Shown: positions 31,766-43,657 of the stretch, one piece after another | How the letters are laid out: each line of letters starts with the position of its first letter | Position numbering within the stretch: position 1 is the stretch's first letter | NCBI RefSeq assembly: GCF_029867415.1 | Contig: NC_081181.1 | Coordinates: 117,305,888-117,369,887, forward strand | Reading direction: 5' to 3' | DNA from: Vicia villosa | Taxonomy: Eukaryota; Streptophyta; Magnoliopsida; Fabales; Fabaceae | Length of the DNA stretch: 64,000 bases | The notes under the pieces: generated by a model | Database searches by the model: none | What the model saw: only the letters and a program-made list of their open reading frames with translations | What the model was told of the DNA's origin: nothing | Translations under genes and position numbers: made by a program

Positions 31766-33713
31766 ATGAAGGAACCTTCAAAACCATGGAGACCATTCAC
31801 ATCAAATTGTTGCACAACAGAAAACCAAACAATTTTTAGTAACTTCAGTAAATGCAAACCTTCACGTTCAGATTATTCTAAGAATATTGCTCCATTGCCG
31901 TCTTTTAGGAGACTTTCTTTCTCTGATCTTAGCCGTTCGTCTTCGACGCGTATCAATGAAGATCTTGCACTGTCTTTTGGTTCTGACTTGTTTGATTTTC
32001 AGCTGAGTGAACTTCGCGCTATTACTCAGAATTTTTCGAGTAATTTTTTGCTTGGTGAAGGCGGGTTTGGAACAGTTCATAAGGGCTATTTCGATGATAA
32101 TTTTAGACAAGGTTTGAAGGCTCAACCTGTTGCGGTTAAGCTTTTGGATATTGAAGGTTTACAAGGACATCGCGAATGGCTTGTAAGTATATGTCAAGTC
32201 GCCTTGTTGGGTTAAACAACTTATTTTGCAGTTTAGAGTATAAATGGACAATAAAATCAAATCGTTTTCATATAAGCTATAAATTATTTTCATAAGTCAT
32301 TTTAGATTGCTCATTTTGCAGGCAGAAGTGATTTTTCTTGGGCAGTTAAGGCATCCCAATTTGGTCAAATTGATTGGATATTGTTGTGAGGATGAAGAGA
32401 GACTACTTGTCTATGAATTCATGCCAAGAGGAAGCTTGGAGAATCACATGTTCAGAAGTATGTTTTATAACCATTAATGTTTATTTTGATCATACATGAA
32501 TTAATGAAACATGTCACATATATTATTATCATCTAACCACTACATGTTATTATTGTAGGACTAACATCACTTCCATGGGCAACAAGAATAAAAATTGCAA
32601 TTGGTGCTGCGAAAGGACTTTCTTTCTTGCATGGAGCTGAAAAACCGGTCATTTACAGAGATTTCAAGACTTCCAATGTCTTACTTGATTCAGTCAGTAG
32701 TAATTTAGTGTCTGCTTATTATAGTTTTATTTAAAAAGTGATTATTTTTAAGAGTTTTTATTCGTCTGTTATCGCTTTGAAATAGGACTTCACAGCAAAA
32801 TTGTCGGATTTTGGACTTGCGAAAATGGGGCCAGAAGGATCGAAGTCACATGTTACAACAAGAGTTATGGGCACCTATGGATATGCAGCCCCAGAATACA
32901 TCTCAACAGGTATGGTTATAAATATGGAATGTGCACCAATTTCTGCTATGGTGGCATCAATTGGTTAGAGTTTGTAGAGCTGTCAAATCGAGTCGTCCAG
33001 CCTTACCCCCAAGAAGACTAATTTGAAGGGTCAGGCCAAGTCAGTCCCTATCATTAGGCCATCGATTTGGTGGCCGAGCCAAGCCTAAACATGTTGGGCC
33101 GGGCCGGACCAAACCTTTTAACAAGTAAAGTTTTATCTTTCTAAAAAAAATCCATATAACCAGTCCTAGCGAGTCAACCAGGCCATCCGACCAGCCCGTT
33201 GGACTGGGCCGAAATAGAGAACTCTAATAGGTTTCTTGTCTGTAATGCAACATATGAACGTTTACCATTACAGGACACTTGACTACAAAAAGCGATGTCT
33301 ATAGCTTCGGAGTAGTCCTGCTAGAACTTCTAACAGGAAGAAGAGCAACAGACAAAACAAGACCAAAGACAGAACAAAACATTGTGGATTGGACAAAGCC
33401 ATACTTGAGTAGCAGTAGAAGATTGAGGTACATTATGGATCCAAGGCTTGCTGGCCAATATTCCGTGAAAGGCTCAAAAGAGATAGCACATTTGGCATTA
33501 CAATGCATAAGTTTACATCCTAAAGACAGACCAAGAATGGCAATGATTGTTGAAACACTTGAAAGCCTTCAACAGTTCAAGGATATGGCTGTTACTAGTG
33601 GACACTGGCCAATATCATCAAAAACTACTAAAAATGGAGCCTCTAATGTGAAAGCAAGAGCAAATGGTGCAAACCAGAAGCAATTGGCTCCAGTTAGGAG
33701 CAAAAAAACCTGA
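31766..33713 (+). CDS. Receptor-like cytoplasmic kinase, subfamily VII (RIPK/PBL-like), 416 aa
   Basis: Five exons: 31766-32182, 32322-32457, 32559-32692, 32786-32909, 33274-33713, all GT-AG and in phase. The 416-aa product has a short N-terminal extension (CC at about residue 15-16, no Gly2 for myristoylation). The kinase domain runs from about residue 70 to 350: glycine loop [15 protein letters not shown] lysine, [10 protein letters not shown] catalytic loop, [13 protein letters not shown]. It is an RD kinase with all key residues. The sequence [23 protein letters not shown] is close to Arabidopsis RIPK (At2g05940), which signals in immunity by phosphorylating RIN4 at the plasma membrane. 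Orthology is inferred. The tail is basic. Intron 4 carries a GC-rich insertion. Confidence 0.93.
32950..33240. repeat. Possible degraded MITE in kinase intron 4
   Basis: GC-rich compared with the flanks, with GGCCGGGCCGGACC-type motifs and a TAGAGCTGTCAAAT start reminiscent of hAT MITEs. Matching ends and TSD are not clear. Splice sites on each side are intact. Confidence 0.3.
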
Positions 33714-34471
33714 TTACTATGAATTATATTAGAAGGAGTGCTTTTTAATTAAGTGTAAAGTATGACATGTGGTAGGCTAGAGTGATTCTTAAGCCACCCT
33801 ATATATGTATGTATAAATCTATAAAATATATATATGCATGCATGCCGTGTAAACTGTATATCGTATAATAAAATCTTCCTTTTGACCTATCTGAAATCTG
33901 TGGAAGGACTTAACAAACCCTACAAACGTCACATAGTTTGACTATAACAATGCATTCCAAAAAAGTTGAGGAGATTGAATTGTAAAGATTTCAAGTCATG
34001 TAAGCAATGCAAATTGCAATCACCTAAACTTGCTGAGCAATCCTCATTGACTTTTATTAAAAAATAGGTTTCTTAATGGAGTTGATTGAGTGAGTGACAC
34101 TGTTAGTTTAAACTTTTACTTTCTCATACAACAATTTTCTTAAAATATAATGATAAGTCTATGTTATGGTTTTCATATATGCTTGTATAACAAACAACAA
34201 AAAGATAGCCCTTAAAGAAAACTGAAATGATCAAAAAACTTAACCAGAAATTCAGGATATTTAATAATGAATCTCAAACTTACGAAAACTTTATCACATG
34301 GATCCACTTTTTTCTCTCAAAGGGATGTGAAAAATGCACTTAAAGAAAAACTCTAACCAAACACACTTTGTTCAATACATACCTGCCTTACTTGTCTCTA
34401 TAGATATATCCTATAGATCATAAAATTATACATATATATGACCAAAATTTCAGAATCACTTTCAAGAATTA
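33714..34471 (+). promoter_or_regulatory. Spacer between the kinase and glycosyltransferase genes
   Basis: Kinase 3' end (AATAAAA near 33867) and glycosyltransferase promoter. TATA-like runs ATAGATATATCC and ATACATATATATG lie at about 34399 and 34428. No other gene. Confidence 0.45.
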
Positions 34472-35959
34472 ATGGCTTTCAACAACAAATCCAAGAAGTA
34501 TAATTCACCTAATTCTCATTGCAATTTCTGCATCACCCTTTTCTTCATTTCCCTCTTCACTATACCAACTTATTTCATTCTCAACAACACCACCACAAAC
34601 TCCAAATGCACCAAGCTCACCAAAAGTTTTTCAGGCGATCTTCTTTCAGCCGAGTTTGCATGGAACAGCCTTTCATTTTCACAACACAATAACCCTTCGC
34701 CTATAGTTCTCAAAATTGCAGTCTTTTCTAGAAAATGGCCTATTGGAACTGTTCCTGGTGGCATGGAACGCCATGCTCACACCCTTCACACTGCTTTAGC
34801 TCACCGCGGACATCAAGTTCATGTTTTTACTTCACCCTCAGAAGAAGATGAAACAACAACAAAAACAACAACAACAAGAACAACAACTTTAATCTCATCA
34901 AAAGGTGCACCTTCTTCACCTTACATTCATTTTCATGAAGGCGAGCCGGGTAAGTGGCGTTACAACAAAGCATGGGAACTTTTTCTTGAAGAAAACCAAA
35001 GAGATCAACCTTTTGATGTTGTTCATTCAGAAAGTGTAGCACTTCCTCATTGGCTTGCAAAGGAACTTCCAAATCTTGTTGTATCATGGCATGGCATAGC
35101 ATTGGAAAGCTTGCAGTCAAGCATTTTTCAAGACTTGGCCCGTTTGCCGGACGAGCCTAGATCCCAAGATTTTGAAAAGGGGTTACAAGGGGTTGTTCCT
35201 AAGATTCTCAATGAGATAAGATTCTTCAACAAATATTCTCATCATATTGCTATTAGTGATAGCTGTGGTGAGATGTTAAGAGATGTTTACCAAATTCCAA
35301 GTAGAAGAGTTCATGTGATTCTCAATGGTGTTGATGAGGAAGATTTTAGAGAAGATGTTGAATTAGGAAAAGAATTTAGAACCAAAATTGGAATTCCAAG
35401 TAATGCTAGTTTAGTATTTGGAGTAGCCGGAAGATTAGTGAAGGATAAAGGTCATCCACTACTTCATGAAGCATTTTCAAGGCTTATAACAAAACACACT
35501 AATGTGTATTTGATTGTAGTTGGTTCTGGACCTTGGGAAAATAGGTACAAAGATTTAGGGAACCAAGTTTTTACTCTTGGATCTATGAATCCTTCTATGC
35601 TAAGAGCATTCTATAATGCTATTGATATTTTTGTTAATCCTACATTAAGACCACAAGGGCTTGATCTTACACTAATGGAGGCTATGATGATTGGAAAGCC
35701 ACTTTTAGCATCAAGGTTTCCGAGTATCAAAGGTAGTATTGTTGTTGATGATGAATATGGTTATATGTTTTCTCCAAATGTGGATTCACTTTTGGAAGCA
35801 CTTGAAGAAGTGGTAAAGGATGGTAAAGAGAGGCTAGTGAGGAGAGGTAATGCTTGCCGCGAATATGCAAATTCTATGTTTACAGCAAGAAAGATGGCAC
35901 TAGCATATGAGAGACTATTCTTATGCATAAAGAGGGATACATTTTGTACCTATCCTTGA
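34472..35959 (+). CDS. GT4 family glycosyltransferase, type II membrane protein, 495 aa
   Basis: Single exon from ATG 34472 to TGA 35957. A hydrophobic signal-anchor at about residues 17-37 suggests a type II Golgi or ER membrane enzyme. The GT-B fold is visible: N-terminal GGMERHAHTLHTALAHRGHQVHVF (about 96-120), VVSWHGIALE, HIAISDS, VILNGVDEEDF (about 282-292), then the C-terminal donor-binding half VAGRLVKDKGH, LIVVGSGPW and RPQGLDLTLMEAM (about 392-404). In most GT4 enzymes the last motif is E-x7-E; here the first Glu is Gln. Substrate unknown. Plant relatives are usually annotated only as glycosyl transferase family 1 proteins. Codon use and frame are intact, so I think it is functional. 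It converges with the transporter gene. Confidence 0.9.
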   Translation: MAFNNKSKKYNSPNSHCNFCITLFFISLFTIPTYFILNNTTTNSKCTKLTKSFSGDLLSAEFAWNSLSFSQHNNPSPIVLKIAVFSRKWPIGTVPGGMERHAHTLHTALAHRGHQVHVFTSPSEEDETTTKTTTTRTTTLISSKGAPSSPYIHFHEGEPGKWRYNKAWELFLEENQRDQPFDVVHSESVALPHWLAKELPNLVVSWHGIALESLQSSIFQDLARLPDEPRSQDFEKGLQGVVPKILNEIRFFNKYSHHIAISDSCGEMLRDVYQIPSRRVHVILNGVDEEDFREDVELGKEFRTKIGIPSNASLVFGVAGRLVKDKGHPLLHEAFSRLITKHTNVYLIVVGSGPWENRYKDLGNQVFTLGSMNPSMLRAFYNAIDIFVNPTLRPQGLDLTLMEAMMIGKPLLASRFPSIKGSIVVDDEYGYMFSPNVDSLLEALEEVVKDGKERLVRRGNACREYANSMFTARKMALAYERLFLCIKRDTFCTYP

Positions 35960-36611
35960 GGTTAATTTAGGCTATAGGTATTGTTCTTTTTCTTTCTGTA
36001 ACTGCTTTTTTCTGTTTCTTTGATTCAATATATGACATCAATATATTATAATATTTTAAGAAGTTTGTCATCTTGATATACTTTTCTCATAAATAATAAG
36101 TAGACATACTAAGAAAATCAATAAATTTTATTATTTTTATGGAATTATTTGTCAATTTTCTATAATAGCCTAAACTATTTATTATCTTATTCTCTTTCTC
36201 CCACATATAGTTAAGAGTATTATTGAGGAAACAATAATTAATGTTGCATTGAATATTTGAACTTTGAAAATGATAAATAAATTGAAACCAGAATTTTCTA
36301 CAAAAGTGACAACTAAAAGGGAATAAAGGGATTAATATATAACAAAGTTAAATTGTGAATCAATTCACAGTCTGTAACTTCAGAAAACATATAAAACTTA
36401 CAAAGTAGAGTATGTATCTGTCCACTTCGTCCCAAAGTCACAGACTCAAAAAATTCATATTTTCTTCAATATTTTAATTGCTTCTTGCGTTGTGGAGAAT
36501 AGAACCAAAATCCTTACTCTTTCTGCCTCCAAAATCATGTCCTATACATGCCGATCTTTTCTGTTATCAACAATTATGTAACTTATATTCACATCCTTGC
36601 AGTGTCAAAAG
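35960..36611. other. Convergent 3' flank region
   Basis: Between the glycosyltransferase (+) and transporter (-) stops. AT-rich 3' UTR and spacer, no further gene. Confidence 0.5.
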
Positions 36612-39600
36612 TTAAGACAAAGTCGGTTGTGCTGAAATACGGTGTCTCTCGAAACAATCATAAGCGTGTTTGGTTCTTAAGAATAGCAGCATACTAGAAA
36701 CTAATCCTATGATAGATATGCATCCCCACCATATAAATGTCCAGAAATAGCACTGTCTTCCCATGCACACGAGTGAATTAGAGATTATCATGTTTTTATT
36801 TCCAGGTGCCGAGATAGCATTAGCGTCATAAACTGTTGCAGCCATAAAACCATAGAGAAGGGATCCAATTGGAATATTTGTGATGAGGATGTTGTGATTG
36901 ACACTCAAACTGTTGGGTCCAAATAGCTCAGATGTAACTGCCACTGCAGCTGCAAATATGAAACCTGAGCTCAAACCAATTAGCGCAGTGCCTACATCAA
37001 GTGCCATGGCACTATCTGATGAAGCCAGCAAGATAAATGCAATCGGTGTTGGTAAAAGTGCAATGGTTAGCCATCCTGTTCTTGCACAATAGAACTTGCT
37101 GCATTGCAGAAAATTTTAGTGTCAGTCTCATCATTTATGTACAGATCATTTATATTAGAAGATAAGTCCAAGGAATACTTACTTTCGAATATAGTCTGGC
37201 GTGGCTGAGAGCAAGCGGCCAAAGAAGGAAAACGATGAATACAGTGTGACAAGGGTCGATGTTCTTGTACTGTGGCCTAAAGATTGAGCTATCTGTCCAA
37301 GATTATTGCTGTAAACAAGACCAATAGTACCTCCACAAAAGTATGCGACATAGTACAGCCAAAAATCCAACCTTTTGAGTAGAACCGCAGCTGAGTGTTC
37401 TTCTCCCAGCATTTCTAATTGATCCTGCCCAAAAAACTTGTCACAATTCACATCACTACTTTTCGCCCTCTGAATTCCATTCCTATTTTCACCAAGCAGG
37501 CGTTGACTATCTCCATTGCTGACACTCCGAGCGCTATTCTGACGCGTAAGGAGTTCCTTATGAAGCTCAAGATCATTAACATGAACAAGAATGAAGCTAG
37601 AGCTTTCAACCCGAAGGCTCGAATGAAGAGCATGACGAAACCAATCTCTAGCATATATAACACCAGGAATACATAGCGGCGATATCAAAAGTACAAGAGC
37701 TCCACTAAAGTAAATCCTCGACATAGCTTCATCAGAAGCCGATGACGCAAAGATAAGAAGATAAATTCCAGTAAAAACCGCTAAAATGTTCAACGTTAGA
37801 AATATAACCGAGTTCTGACGAGCAGCATGCGGAGAATGAGTATCTGATAAAGGCGGCTGGCGAAGAATTGGAAGTAATGCTGCGAACGAAGTGAGAAGAG
37901 GAACAAGTGCGTTTAGGAGAAGATAAAGCTGATCTGATGAAGGGTTTATCGAATTTGCCGCTAGTGTATAAAGTGCTGCACTTACACCATTGAAACTCAC
38001 AGTGAGTGATAATGCCAAGGGTCTGTTAACTGGGAAATTTTTAATGCAGAGAACAAAACATACTGTGTTGAACCAACAAATGCTGCAGCCACTTAACAGA
38101 CACAGAAGAAAAACCTGAAACATGAAAAGTAAAAAAAGCTAGTTAACTTCACTGTAATTTTCCTTAAAATTCAGAAGCTTTTATGAAAAATACAATTATG
38201 TATAATAATAACATGTGAATCTATATCATTAATCATTATCACTATTTTTTCAAGAGAATCTATCATTATCATTATTTATATTATTGTACGTATGTATGTA
38301 TGTATAATAATAACATGTGAACACCAGAGAGCTTGGAGGTTGGGACCACCAGAACGTACAAAACGTGATTTGAAATGAAAATGACATATAAGAATTTTAA
38401 GGAAACAAGCTATTACTTCATAACAACGTTACACTTAAGTAAAAAATAAATAAATTAATCATGTTACTCTTATTATTCAGAAAATACACCGTCCGTTCAA
38501 ATTCAAAACAAGTTAAAAATTACAATTTTTTTCAAGATACGCCTTTGGAATCTTGTCAGCAATAAAGAAAAAAAAAGACAAAAAGACAGTTTTTTCTTGA
38601 CAAACCATTTCCATTAATCGATGGTTTGTGGCCACACATCATGTCCAACCAAGTGCATTATTCCTAGTATATTTCTTGATATTTAAAATTTGAAAAACAA
38701 TTAACACACATTACTATTATTATTTACATTCTTTGGTATGGCGAGGAAATAGTGATAACACAAGATCGGTTGGTTCTGATTTAAAATTGATGATTTAAAA
38801 AAAATTAAATTTGTTTTTTTAAGCCATATGATTAAGATCTAACGGTTAGTAATTTCTTGACAATATGAATGCGGTAAAATTCCGACCTCAGATATTTAAT
38901 TTCAAAATTCAAATAAGGTTTGAAATCTGATGACAACGTTCAATCTAGCATTATAAGATTTTATCGGTTGAATTGAAATTTACTGATTTATTTAAAGCTT
39001 TTTTTTTAACTAAAGCTAAATTAAATTAAGTAGTATATTAAAAATTAATATTAGGAGGAAAAAATTAATACTATATTAAAAAATAAAAAAAATTAATTAT
39101 TTTAGAAGAATATATTTTGCAAGTTACTAAATTAGGAAGTAATAAATATTTGGTTTATATATGCAAAAAAATCTTAAATTATGACCCATATAGAACTAAC
39201 TAGAATAAAAAATAGTACCCCACTACAACAACCAACCATTCAATGAATAAAAAAACTGAATCCCCTATTAAGAATTTCAAAAACCATATGAGTGTTTCTT
39301 AACTGCCAAATCACACACACTGAATTTAAATTAAACCACTAATTAATAATTAATTTAAACTAAACCAATAATAAATAAAAAATTATCAAAAATGAGAAAT
39401 AGAGGGATAATGAAAAGGAACGAACCAGAAAGTAAGGCAAAGTGACGACGTTATTGATGAGAAGAAACTGAAGACCATAACCAACCAACCCCATAGCAGC
39501 AGCAATGAACATAACAACCGAGAGTGGAAGATACATGAGAGCGAGACCAGAAGACCATCCAAAAACCTTACCCATATCACTAGCGGTTGCGAGGTAGTTG

Positions 39601-39734
39601 AGTTGAACTTGGGAGATTTTGAGTACGGATTTCATGGTGGAGGAGTAGGATGAGAAATCGAAATTGGTTCCGGTGAATGCTTGAATCCAGATTGTTGCTA
39701 TGAGTATCATCCATTTTCGGGATTGTCCTGCCAT
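36612..39734 (-). CDS. NFD4/nodulin-like major facilitator transporter, 575 aa
   Basis: Three exons on the minus strand: 39426-39734, 37183-38114, 36612-37098, with GT-AG introns in correct phase (103, 310.7 and 162.3 codons). The product begins MAGQSRKWMILIATIWIQAFTG, a nodulin-like domain start, and has about twelve hydrophobic segments. A hydrophilic central loop (about residues 285-365) carries HKELL and a run of Ser/Arg/Asn. The family (NFD4-like / nodulin-like MFS) includes plant membrane transporters whose substrates are mostly unknown. Arabidopsis NFD4 was named from a nuclear-fusion defect, but the paralogues are not equivalent. All exons are open and no damage is seen. Confidence 0.92.
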
Positions 39735-40575
39735 TGATTCTCTGTTTCTATTATCTCTTCCAGACTCAGTGGAGAGAAAAGTGGTTGGTTGGTGTGTGAA
39801 AGAGTGTTACTACGTGGCCTCTCTAATATATTTTGTTGGTTTAGATTTTGTTTCTTTTTCTTCTCTGTAATAATAAAATATCAGAAACTGCCCCCACAGA
39901 ATCTCTAATTATTATTTTGGTCTCAACTAAATAAACATATTTTGGTTAAAAAAGTTTTTTATGAGAATTTTTTAAAATATTTACTAATTAATATTTTTAA
40001 TGAGTTTATGAATCTAACTTACTTAAGTTTGATATAGATCTTCTCCAATTTTTTTCTCTATAGTCCTTTGAACAACACTAAATGTGATATGGAGCAGTAG
40101 TAAGAGTCGGAGACAATGGCAATAGAAAATCCAAACATCTTAAGTTTATATAGTTAAAGAAGATTGATATTTTAAATTTTTTTTACCAGTCATTGACGCT
40201 TTTCAACATTGCATCACCTTCTCTTATAAATAGGGACATTCCCCTCTTTATTTTACAAGCTTTTGATAGCCAAATTACTCCTGTTCAGATCTCATTTGAA
40301 CTCTGAATTTATAAGTTTCGTTTTCATATCCACACCCTTTCACAAGCCAAATTTCACATTCCTCAAGCTTCCTTGAACTTTAGTGAAGCTAACAAGATCA
40401 AAAGCAAGAAAAATCATGCACTATTAAAAGCTTCCCAAGTCAGTTTTCAGAAGGTTTTTGTTAGTGCTTTTATTGGCTGATTGGCATCTATGTTTGGCTA
40501 AAACATAATAGCAGCAAAACATAATATTAATGTGAATCTTGCAAGTTTAAAACGAACAAAACAAGTTAAGCAAGA
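39735..40575. promoter_or_regulatory. Upstream region of the transporter gene
   Basis: Non-coding. It includes the transporter promoter (minus strand) and unremarkable AT-rich DNA before the copia LTR. Confidence 0.4.
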
Positions 40576-41665
40576 TGTTAGATGGAATGTCATGACATCA
40601 ACTCATGACATCGCGCCTGCAGAACTGGAAGGAAGATTCAGTTTGCACTTAACAGATACAGAATATTCTATGTGAATATTATGTAATCCTATGTGGCGCG
40701 TATTTAAAGGTCAAAAGAATAATTGAAGAATCAGATCAGAAGATTGAAGATTCAGGAAGAATCAGATCAGAAGATTGAAGATTCAACAGTTTCTAATTTA
40801 AGAAACTCATGATTAAAAGACCTTATTTGTAGCAGAATATTTCTGCATATTTGTAACAGCAAGGAGTGCTGCAATTTGTAAGCCCAAATCCAATTGGGAT
40901 CAGGTTATAAATAGGAAACTTTGTAACCTAGTTTGTAGATAGAAAACCTTGTTTTTAACGATGTAGTCATTAGGATTTCTATAGGTAGACCACCCAGGTT
41001 GTGGGATGGCTGCCTTGTCCTTCTCGAAACCTGTAGGTTAGAGAAGTGATTGTCCTCACTCGAAACCTGTAGGTAAGAGTTGAGTATTGTAAACTTGATT
41101 GAAGCTGTGAAGCAAGATCAAGTATGTGTTCATTGTTAATTGTGTAAATAGCTGTTGCAGGGTTGTAACAGTTAGGTATCACTAGGGAGTGAGCAGAGGT
41201 TCTCTTGTCTTGGATGGAGTTCTGAGATAAAGGTTGCATTGGGTAGTGACTAGGTAAACTAGAGGTTGTTTATCTGTAAACCAGAGGTTGTTTACATAAA
41301 ATAGTACTACTGATAGTGAAATCTTCTTCCTGGCTTGGTAGCCCCCAGAGTAGGTAGTTAGACCGAACTAGGTTAACAATTAACTATGTTAACAATTAAC
41401 TGTGTTATTTATCTTCTGCATTGTTTGTTCAGTTATGAATGTTATGACTTTGTTCATAACATCAGGTTCAGAAGTGTTAGCTGTCCCTAAATAGAACTAG
41501 GTAAAAATTATAATCTGGTTATGTCTACTGAACGTGTGTGATCCCAAGTCTCATTGACTCTTTTCTTAGAGTAATTAAATAATGAGGGATCCTTCTATTA
41601 TGCTTGTGCTACATTAATAACAGATCAAATGTCTTGACATCGGGATTGACATCCGAGTCTGTCAT
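40576..41665 (+). repeat. SIRE/Maximus-like Ty1/copia LTR
   Basis: Begins TGTTAGATGGAATGTCATGA, as LTRs of this lineage do, with TATAAATA near 40905. A 31-bp unit starting GAAGAATCAGATCAGAAG is duplicated in tandem (40725 and 40756). The right end is uncertain (somewhere 41460-41690) and no TSD was found. No internal coding region adjoins, so it is a solo or truncated LTR. Confidence 0.6.
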
Positions 41666-43604
41666 ACCAGAATTACCAGTTTTGAGCACACTTGGTACAA
41701 GTAGTTACATACTTCCATTTGCTTCAAACCTTGGTCATTATGAAGCTATTGACTCCCTGATTCCCATGCTTCTTTTAAATTTGTTATTCATTGAGTTTTC
41801 ATCATTTAATCTTGTTTTGAATTTTCACAAATGCCACAAGTTTTCTCTAAATTCTCTTAGCTTAGTTAATATAAATTTATGTGGTCGATATGGTTGAATT
41901 CGCGATGAAAAGATGAATTCAATGGTGTTAATCTGAGTGTTTCATGTTTCCATTTGAGAGATCACGATTTTCAAACGTTTTATGGTTATTTTTATTGGCT
42001 GGAGGTTGCAGATGATGAGGTGTCATCTTCAACCAGTGAAAACACACCAAATGAAATGTTCTTATTGGAGTGACTTTTCTACTTGCATACGCGTGTGTTG
42101 ATTCACCTCCACCATACATTCATACTTCCGGACCTTTGGATTTGCCACGCTGGTTAAGTGGATTGAATCTAATGCCTCAGACCTTTTTGGTTTTATTTTA
42201 TTTTTCAGATTTTGATTTAAATTGTTTTTAACTTCAAAAATCATTATCTCTCTCATTTTAAGAAAAAAAATACCAAAATAATTTTAAAATTTATCTCTGA
42301 TTTTTCTTCTTATTATTCTTATTTTTCATATTTTTATTTTTGACTTTACTATTTTTCACTTATTTTTGATATTTTGCTTGATTTTAAATTTTTTAAAAAT
42401 GATTTTATGATTGCAAAAATTACCAAAAAATTTCAAAAAATATTATTGATCATTTCTTATTTTTCTATGGTCTCATTTGAATTTTATTTAATGTTTTGAA
42501 TATACTTTGATATTTTACCTTTTATTTTCATTTAAAAAAAATATTTTCTATGCATTTAATTGCATTTTAATTCTTGTTATGCTTGTGTTATCTTAGAAAA
42601 GCTCTAGAGACAAAGTAAGACACGTGTCATCAGTAGAAGGCTTTCACATTCTAACAAGAAATTTATAAGAGAAAAATTAAGTAAATATCGACAGAGAATG
42701 GTGCCGAAATCATCTGAAGTCGAAGTAGAAAGCGAAAGTCGAATGTAAGGATTCCATACTTAGAAGATTTTCAGACCAAGTCTTCAATTGTAAGGAACGC
42801 GTCGAAACTAGATGCAGTTACCGGAAGTTGCTGCAGCGCGAGAATTCAAAATTCAAAAGTTTGAAATGTTAAGAAACGGTTACCAGACCAAAATCGTGTG
42901 TCATAGGCGCCAAAAACAGAGAAAGATCTTACAAAGTAGTTGGTGCCAGTTTTAAATCTTAGCCGTAGATTATGCTAGGAAGTTACCTTATGTAAAGCCT
43001 GTAAATAGGCCAGAATAATGTAGAAAAGGTGTGTTCACTATTACGATCAAACTGCTTGCTTACACTCTGCCCAATTTCCGCCCCTAAGGAAACAAGAGTT
43101 GCTGAGAGTTCTGATGTATGTGAATCACCATCTTTATTTTCAATGCAATCCCTTTACTTTTTAATGGTACGCTTCGAACCCTTTATCTTTATTGTGTTCT
43201 TTAACCAACATTTACTTTGTCTCTTGATCGTTACTTCAATCAAGTAAACTGAAACTGGTTGTTGCTATCAGAGAACAACTTCTGAGTCGACGCTATCTGG
43301 TGGTCACGAGTTACCCCAGAAGGTCAGAGCCAGAACGCTCATACTTTCACTAAAAAATTTTAGGTCTAGGTTCGTCCCGTCGGTCACGAGTCACCTGTCG
43401 GTCGAATCTGACATTAGTGTGGAAAAACATTGTGTTTGTTATCAGCCTTAGAAAACCGTTTCTTAGGCAAGCATTTCGAAAAGACAGATACAATCTCAAA
43501 TTTTGGCACGTGGTCTTAAGATCAACTGGTCGATCTTGCGAGTAACCCTTAGTTTCGAGGCATTGGGATGACCAGCGGTTGTTTACCAATTTCCACAGTA
43601 AACA
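41666..43604 (+). other. LTR/leader-like DNA preceding the gag-only gypsy relic
   Basis: T- and A-rich sequence without genes. The last part up to the primer site at 43606-43623 is probably the 3' portion of a gypsy LTR and leader, with repeated GGTCACGAGT motifs near 43303 and 43382. LTR start not found. Confidence 0.45.
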
Positions 43605-43605
43605 A

Positions 43606-43623
43606 AATGGCACGCCCAGTGGG
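43606..43623 (+). promoter_or_regulatory. Primer-binding-site-like sequence of the gypsy relic
   Basis: TGGCACGCCCAGTGGGAC just after the putative LTR end (CAGTAAACA). The tRNA partner is not identified with certainty. Confidence 0.5.
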
Positions 43624-43657
43624 ACTATCGTGCTGAATTTTTTCGTCTTTTATATGT

